From Clostridiales bacterium (lineage in GTDB: Bacteria; Bacillota; Clostridia; Christensenellales; Borkfalkiaceae), in the NCBI GenBank assembly GCA_015055545.1, contig SVHY01000018.1, positions 1 through 37,361 of the forward strand: DNA of 37,361 nt, read 5' to 3'. A program made the translations under genes and the position numbers. The notes below the pieces were generated by a model. The model was not told the DNA's origin and searched no databases. It was given only the letters and a program-made list of their open reading frames with translations. Positions within the stretch are counted from its first letter, which is position 1. Each line of letters opens with the position of its first letter. Shown here in pieces: positions 34,322 through 37,361 of the stretch.

Positions 34322-34350
34322 ATAATTAGCGAAAATTAGGGAGTGTTTTT

Positions 34351-35112
34351 ATGGAATTTATAGGAAAGACTGCCGTTTCTACGGGTGCGGCTTCGGGTAT
34401 GGGTTTGTTGTTTGCGCAAAACTTTGCAGCACTTGGCGGTAACGTAGTGCTTTGCGACGTAAACGAACAAGTCTTAAACGAAAAGGTTGCCGAAATCAAT
34501 GCCAAAGGAAAGGGCAAAGCAATCGGCGTTATTTGCGACGTGCGCGATTATAAACAGGTTTGTAATGCAAGAGATAAAGCAGTAGAAACGTTTGGCTCAA
34601 TTGACGTGATGGCAAATTTTGCAGGCGGTACGGCTGTCCGTATGCGACAAGTAAATAGAGAGGAATATCCCGAATTCCCCGACGTTCCGATAGACGTGTA
34701 CGATTGGGGTATTGACGTTAATTTAAAAGGTCCGTTTTATTTTGCCCACGCAGTATTATCGCAAATGCGTAAGCAAAAAAGCGGCTTAATTATCAATATC
34801 GGTTCTATTACAGGTGCGGAAGGGACTGCTTACGGCATGGATTATTCTACGTCGAAAGCAGGGCTTATGTACGGTTTGACGAAATCCATTGCACAGTACG
34901 GGGCAAAACACAATATCCGTTGCGTATGCGTTTCCCCTGGACCCGTGTTGACGCGCGCGGCTATGGCAAACATGAAAACGCTTTTAGGCAGAGCTGCCGA
35001 GCCACAGGAAATTATAGATTTGTGTTTATTCTTGGCAAGCGAAAAAGGTCAGTTTATCAACGGCGAAAATATTATGATAGACGGCGGTAGAAACGCCATG
35101 ACGAGAGGCTGA
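34351..35112 (+). CDS. Short-chain dehydrogenase/reductase, operon gene 1
   Basis: 253 residues, the normal length for a classical SDR. The dinucleotide site is TGAASGMG (11-18), and the D at 36 (CDVNEQ) favours NAD(H). Structural motif NFAGG (89-93) replaces NNAG. The catalytic tetrad is N124, S152, Y165, K169 (YSTSK). The C-terminal IDGG segment closes the cofactor pocket. GGGAGTG lies before the ATG. It is followed 28 nt later by a second SDR, then a dehydroquinase-like gene. Oxidation of a sugar, polyol or cyclic acid hydroxyl is likely; the substrate cannot be read from sequence. Confidence 0.94.
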   Translation: MEFIGKTAVSTGAASGMGLLFAQNFAALGGNVVLCDVNEQVLNEKVAEINAKGKGKAIGVICDVRDYKQVCNARDKAVETFGSIDVMANFAGGTAVRMRQVNREEYPEFPDVPIDVYDWGIDVNLKGPFYFAHAVLSQMRKQKSGLIINIGSITGAEGTAYGMDYSTSKAGLMYGLTKSIAQYGAKHNIRCVCVSPGPVLTRAAMANMKTLLGRAAEPQEIIDLCLFLASEKGQFINGENIMIDGGRNAMTRG

Positions 35113-35140
35113 AAGTAATAAAAATTTAGGAGACGGAATT

Positions 35141-35872
35141 ATGAAAAATAGAGTGGCAATGATTACGGGTGCATCGGTTGGTATTGGTCGTGCGGTAGCG
35201 CTTCAAATGGCGGAAAAAGGCGCGAAACTCGTATTATTAGATATGAATCAAGAAACGTTAGCGCAATTGGAAGAAGAACTGAAAGCGTATAATACGGAAG
35301 TTATGGCGTTCGTTTGCGACGTTTCGGACGAACAGGCGGTAAACGAGGCGGTGCAAGCGGCGACGGAAAAATTCGGTGGGATTGATATTCTTGTTAACAA
35401 TGCGGCAATATGGCGCGTGCGGAATTTGTTTTGGAACAATTCTATTGAAACGTGGCGTAAGCTTTTCGACGTGAACGTAATGGGCGTGGTCTATTGCACG
35501 AACGCGGTATTGCCGAAAATGATGGAAAAAGGGTATGGTCGTATCGTAAACGTAGCCTCGGTTGCAGGTGTATATGGAAATGCAAATATGTCGGTATATT
35601 CTACGACGAAGGGCGCGTTGATTGCTATGTCGAAGTCGTTGGCGAAAGAAGTTGTGGAGAAAGGCATTGTTGTGAATGCCGTATCGCCGGGAATGGTAAG
35701 CCCGTCCGCGGAACTTGATATGGAATATACCAAAGAAACGAATAAATGCTATGCAGGGCGTACGGGCTCGGATAGAGAAAACGCAGATTTGATTTGTTTC
35801 TTGGCAAGTGAAAAGAACGGATACATAGTAGGTCAAAATATTCAAATCGACGGTTGTCGCAAAGAAATATAA
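35141..35872 (+). CDS. Short-chain dehydrogenase/reductase, operon gene 2
   Basis: 243 residues. Cofactor motif TGASVGIG (9-16), with D34 in LLDMNQ suggesting NAD(H). NNAA at 86-89. Catalytic tetrad N112, S140, Y153, K157 (YSTTK). SPGMV at about 183-187 and the C-terminal IDG complete the family pattern. AGGAG lies before the ATG. It is not a recent duplicate of gene 1, since the sequences differ throughout, so the two probably catalyse different redox steps in one pathway. Thirteen nt separate it from the next gene. Confidence 0.95.
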   Translation: MKNRVAMITGASVGIGRAVALQMAEKGAKLVLLDMNQETLAQLEEELKAYNTEVMAFVCDVSDEQAVNEAVQAATEKFGGIDILVNNAAIWRVRNLFWNNSIETWRKLFDVNVMGVVYCTNAVLPKMMEKGYGRIVNVASVAGVYGNANMSVYSTTKGALIAMSKSLAKEVVEKGIVVNAVSPGMVSPSAELDMEYTKETNKCYAGRTGSDRENADLICFLASEKNGYIVGQNIQIDGCRKEI

Positions 35873-35885
35873 AAAAGGTGTTATA

Positions 35886-36647
35886 ATGAAAAAAAGTTTT
35901 TTAAATACGAACAGTCCTCTTATTATGGAAATGATACAAGTACCTACGGCAAAACGCGCAGAGTGTTGCATACGAAACGCGATAGCCGACGGCGCAACGG
36001 CGGTTGGCTTGCAAATGCACTATTTAGAAAAGCAATACAGAACGGAACAAACGCTGAAAACAATTTTTGCCGCTGCGGAAGATAAGCCGATTTATTTCAC
36101 GAACTACCGTAACGGCTTGAACGAGGGAATGAGCGACGAAGAATTGATGGAAGGTTTGTTGTTCGGTTTACAGTGCGGTGCAACGCTTGTAGACATTATG
36201 GGCGATACGTTTAATCCGTCGCCTGAAGAATTGACGACGGACGAAAAAGCCATTAAAAAACAAATGGAGTTTATCGACGAAGTACACAAAAAGGGCGGCG
36301 AAGTGCTTATGTCGTCGCATATCAAACAATTCAGACCTGCCGAACGGGTTTTAGAAATTGCGTTAGAACAGCAACGCCGCGGCGCAGACGTCGTAAAAAT
36401 CGTCACGGGTGCAAACACGCAAGAAGAAGAAATAGAAAACTTGCGAATTTGTCATTTGCTCAAAGAAGAACTCAAAGTGCCGTTCCTGTTTTTATCAGGC
36501 GGAACGTATTCGTATTTACATAGAACGATAGGCCCTGCGTTGGGTGTAAGCATGTGGCTGTGTTTTAGAGAATACGACGAAACGACGTATGCAGGTCCGC
36601 CACTCTTGGCTAACGTATTAAAAATTAAACAGGGTTTGAAATTGTGA
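35886..36647 (+). CDS. Type I 3-dehydroquinate dehydratase-like protein
   Basis: 253 residues with the class I aldolase/type I dehydroquinase layout. NYRNGLNEG (73-81) corresponds to the TxR..EGG substrate arm. SSHIKQF (143-149) has the candidate catalytic His (H145). ADVVKIVTGANTQEE (167-181) has the Schiff-base Lys candidate K171. LSGG.YSYLHRTIGPALG (203-220) has a substrate-binding Arg candidate (R213). The C-terminal PPLLANVLK segment matches the family end. The sequence differs enough from biosynthetic AroD that a related dehydration in a catabolic (quinate/shikimate- or sugar-acid-type) route is more likely here, given the two SDRs and the AraC regulator. That is inference. AAAGGTG lies before the ATG; the stop overlaps the next start (GTGA). 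Confidence 0.82.
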   Translation: MKKSFLNTNSPLIMEMIQVPTAKRAECCIRNAIADGATAVGLQMHYLEKQYRTEQTLKTIFAAAEDKPIYFTNYRNGLNEGMSDEELMEGLLFGLQCGATLVDIMGDTFNPSPEELTTDEKAIKKQMEFIDEVHKKGGEVLMSSHIKQFRPAERVLEIALEQQRRGADVVKIVTGANTQEEEIENLRICHLLKEELKVPFLFLSGGTYSYLHRTIGPALGVSMWLCFREYDETTYAGPPLLANVLKIKQGLKL

Positions 36648-37252
36648 GTTTTGAAAAAGTAATAGGGGATATATACCGCTTAAAAGTTCCGTTTGATACT
36701 TTGTATACGTCGGTGTTTTTGATAAAGAAACGACAGGGAAACGTGCTTATCGATTGCGCGTCGAACGCAAGCGACGTGGACGAATATATCGTGCCGTCGT
36801 TATGGAATTTGGGCTTGCGGGTAACGGATATTCAGTATTTGATACTCACGCATAAGCACGGCGATCACGCAGGTGGAAAAGAACGGATTTTAGAGCTTTG
36901 TCCAGATATAAAAATAATCAGCGGCGTCGTTGAAAAATTTTTAAACGACCTAACCATGTACGAGTTGAAAGGGCATACGCTCGATTGTATCGGCGTTTTG
37001 GACGAGCGCACGAAAACGCTCATTTCGGGCGACGGATTGCAGGGTGCAGGCGTTGGAAAATATCGCTGTTCGCTTGCAAACAAAGACGAATATATAAAGA
37101 CGATAGAGAAAATAAGGCAAGATAAGCGGATAGAAAATATTTTGTTTTCGCACGCCTACGAGCCTTGGAACAAAGACGGCGTATTTGGGCGCGAAGAAGT
37201 AGAAAAAGCGTTAAAAGATTGTAAAAACTATATAAAAGGAGCTAACTATTAA
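36644..37252 (+). CDS. MBL-fold metallo-hydrolase
   Basis: 202 residues. The start is GTG at 36644, overlapping the upstream TGA, so it is translationally coupled. The metal site is complete: H70-x-H72-x-D74-H75 (THKHGDHAGG), H111 (GHT), D130 (SGDG) and H170 (FSHAY). This is the two-metal pattern of glyoxalase II/lactonase/sulfatase-like enzymes. In an operon with two dehydrogenases and a dehydratase-like enzyme, hydrolysis of a lactone or thioester intermediate is a reasonable guess. It is the last gene in view. Confidence 0.93.
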   Translation: MSFEKVIGDIYRLKVPFDTLYTSVFLIKKRQGNVLIDCASNASDVDEYIVPSLWNLGLRVTDIQYLILTHKHGDHAGGKERILELCPDIKIISGVVEKFLNDLTMYELKGHTLDCIGVLDERTKTLISGDGLQGAGVGKYRCSLANKDEYIKTIEKIRQDKRIENILFSHAYEPWNKDGVFGREEVEKALKDCKNYIKGANY

Positions 37253-37361
37253 ATAGTCAAGCGAAAATAGGCACTGTTTCAAAAATTTTTTAGGAAAATA
37301 AAAGAAACTAAAAATTGGCGAGACAAAATAGACAATCTGAGATTGTCTGAGTAGAAGATTA
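37253..37361 (+). other. Gene-free window end with a short hairpin
   Basis: After the MBL stop the sequence is A-rich with a 7-bp stem, GACAATC/GATTGTC, and a 3-nt loop near 37331-37347, not followed by a clear T run in the window. Whether it is a terminator cannot be decided. Confidence 0.3.

Noticed and set aside
1-37361. CRISPR array, tRNA/rRNA genes, transposase or prophage
   Set aside because: Searched by eye on both strands; no regularly spaced direct repeats with variable spacers, no tRNA-like cloverleaf and no transposase or integrase motif was seen.

Overview
The window reads as chromosome from an uncultured, gut-type member of the Clostridia (Bacillota). The grounds are moderate GC, strong AGGAGG-type ribosome binding sites, consensus sigma-A promoters, many lipoproteins with short Gram-positive signal peptides, a CUT1 sugar ABC transporter without a local ATPase, and a DUF4838 protein. 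The taxonomic placement is inference; no rRNA or marker gene is present. I see no tRNA, rRNA, CRISPR array, transposase, phage or plasmid gene.

Layout. (1) 2-799: 3' end of a repeat-containing extracellular protein with a 303-bp tandem repeat, then a terminator and an intergenic hairpin/REP array. (2) 1194-5117, minus: a 1307-residue GLUG-repeat lipoprotein. (3) 5343-8131, plus: a three-gene redox module from a perfect consensus promoter. It encodes a membrane protein ending in a CxxC-IGLG tail, a NapH-like membrane 4Fe-4S protein, and a TlpA/ResA-type thioredoxin. (4) 8201-14550, minus: a four-gene lipoprotein operon that converges on the redox module. Its first gene encodes a small Cna-B-like lipoprotein, and its second a 923-residue lipoprotein carrying its own TlpA thioredoxin domain. 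(5) 14551-15521: a 970-bp AT-rich non-coding region with both operon promoters, inverted repeats and leader hairpins. (6) 15522-30986, plus: a large glycan-capture locus. It holds a solute-binding lipoprotein, two ABC permeases, a 1476-residue secreted Ig-type protein, a DUF4838 lipoprotein, two Big_2/GLUG lipoproteins, a 774-residue secreted protein and a 47-codon small ORF, ending at a terminator. (7) 31159-31689: a small InlB-type lipoprotein. (8) 31947-33260: a cytoplasmic GH39-like glycosidase. (9) 33432-34235, minus, and 34351-37252, plus: an AraC regulator divergent from an SDR-SDR-type I dehydroquinase-like-MBL catabolic operon, with overlapping promoters.

How it fits together (inference). 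The ABC importer, its companion surface proteins and the DUF4838 protein look like a Gram-positive polysaccharide/oligosaccharide utilisation locus. The GH39 enzyme and the AraC-controlled oxidoreductase operon could act on the imported sugars or derived cyclic acids. The NapH-like/CxxC/TlpA module probably passes electrons across the membrane to thiol-disulfide proteins. The lipoprotein-anchored TlpA in the neighbouring operon is a plausible outer partner.

Most noteworthy: the CxxC-tail membrane protein/NapH-like/TlpA set beside a lipoprotein operon with a second, surface-anchored TlpA fused to Cna-B-like and carbohydrate-binding-like regions; and the 47-codon ORF at the end of the glycan locus.
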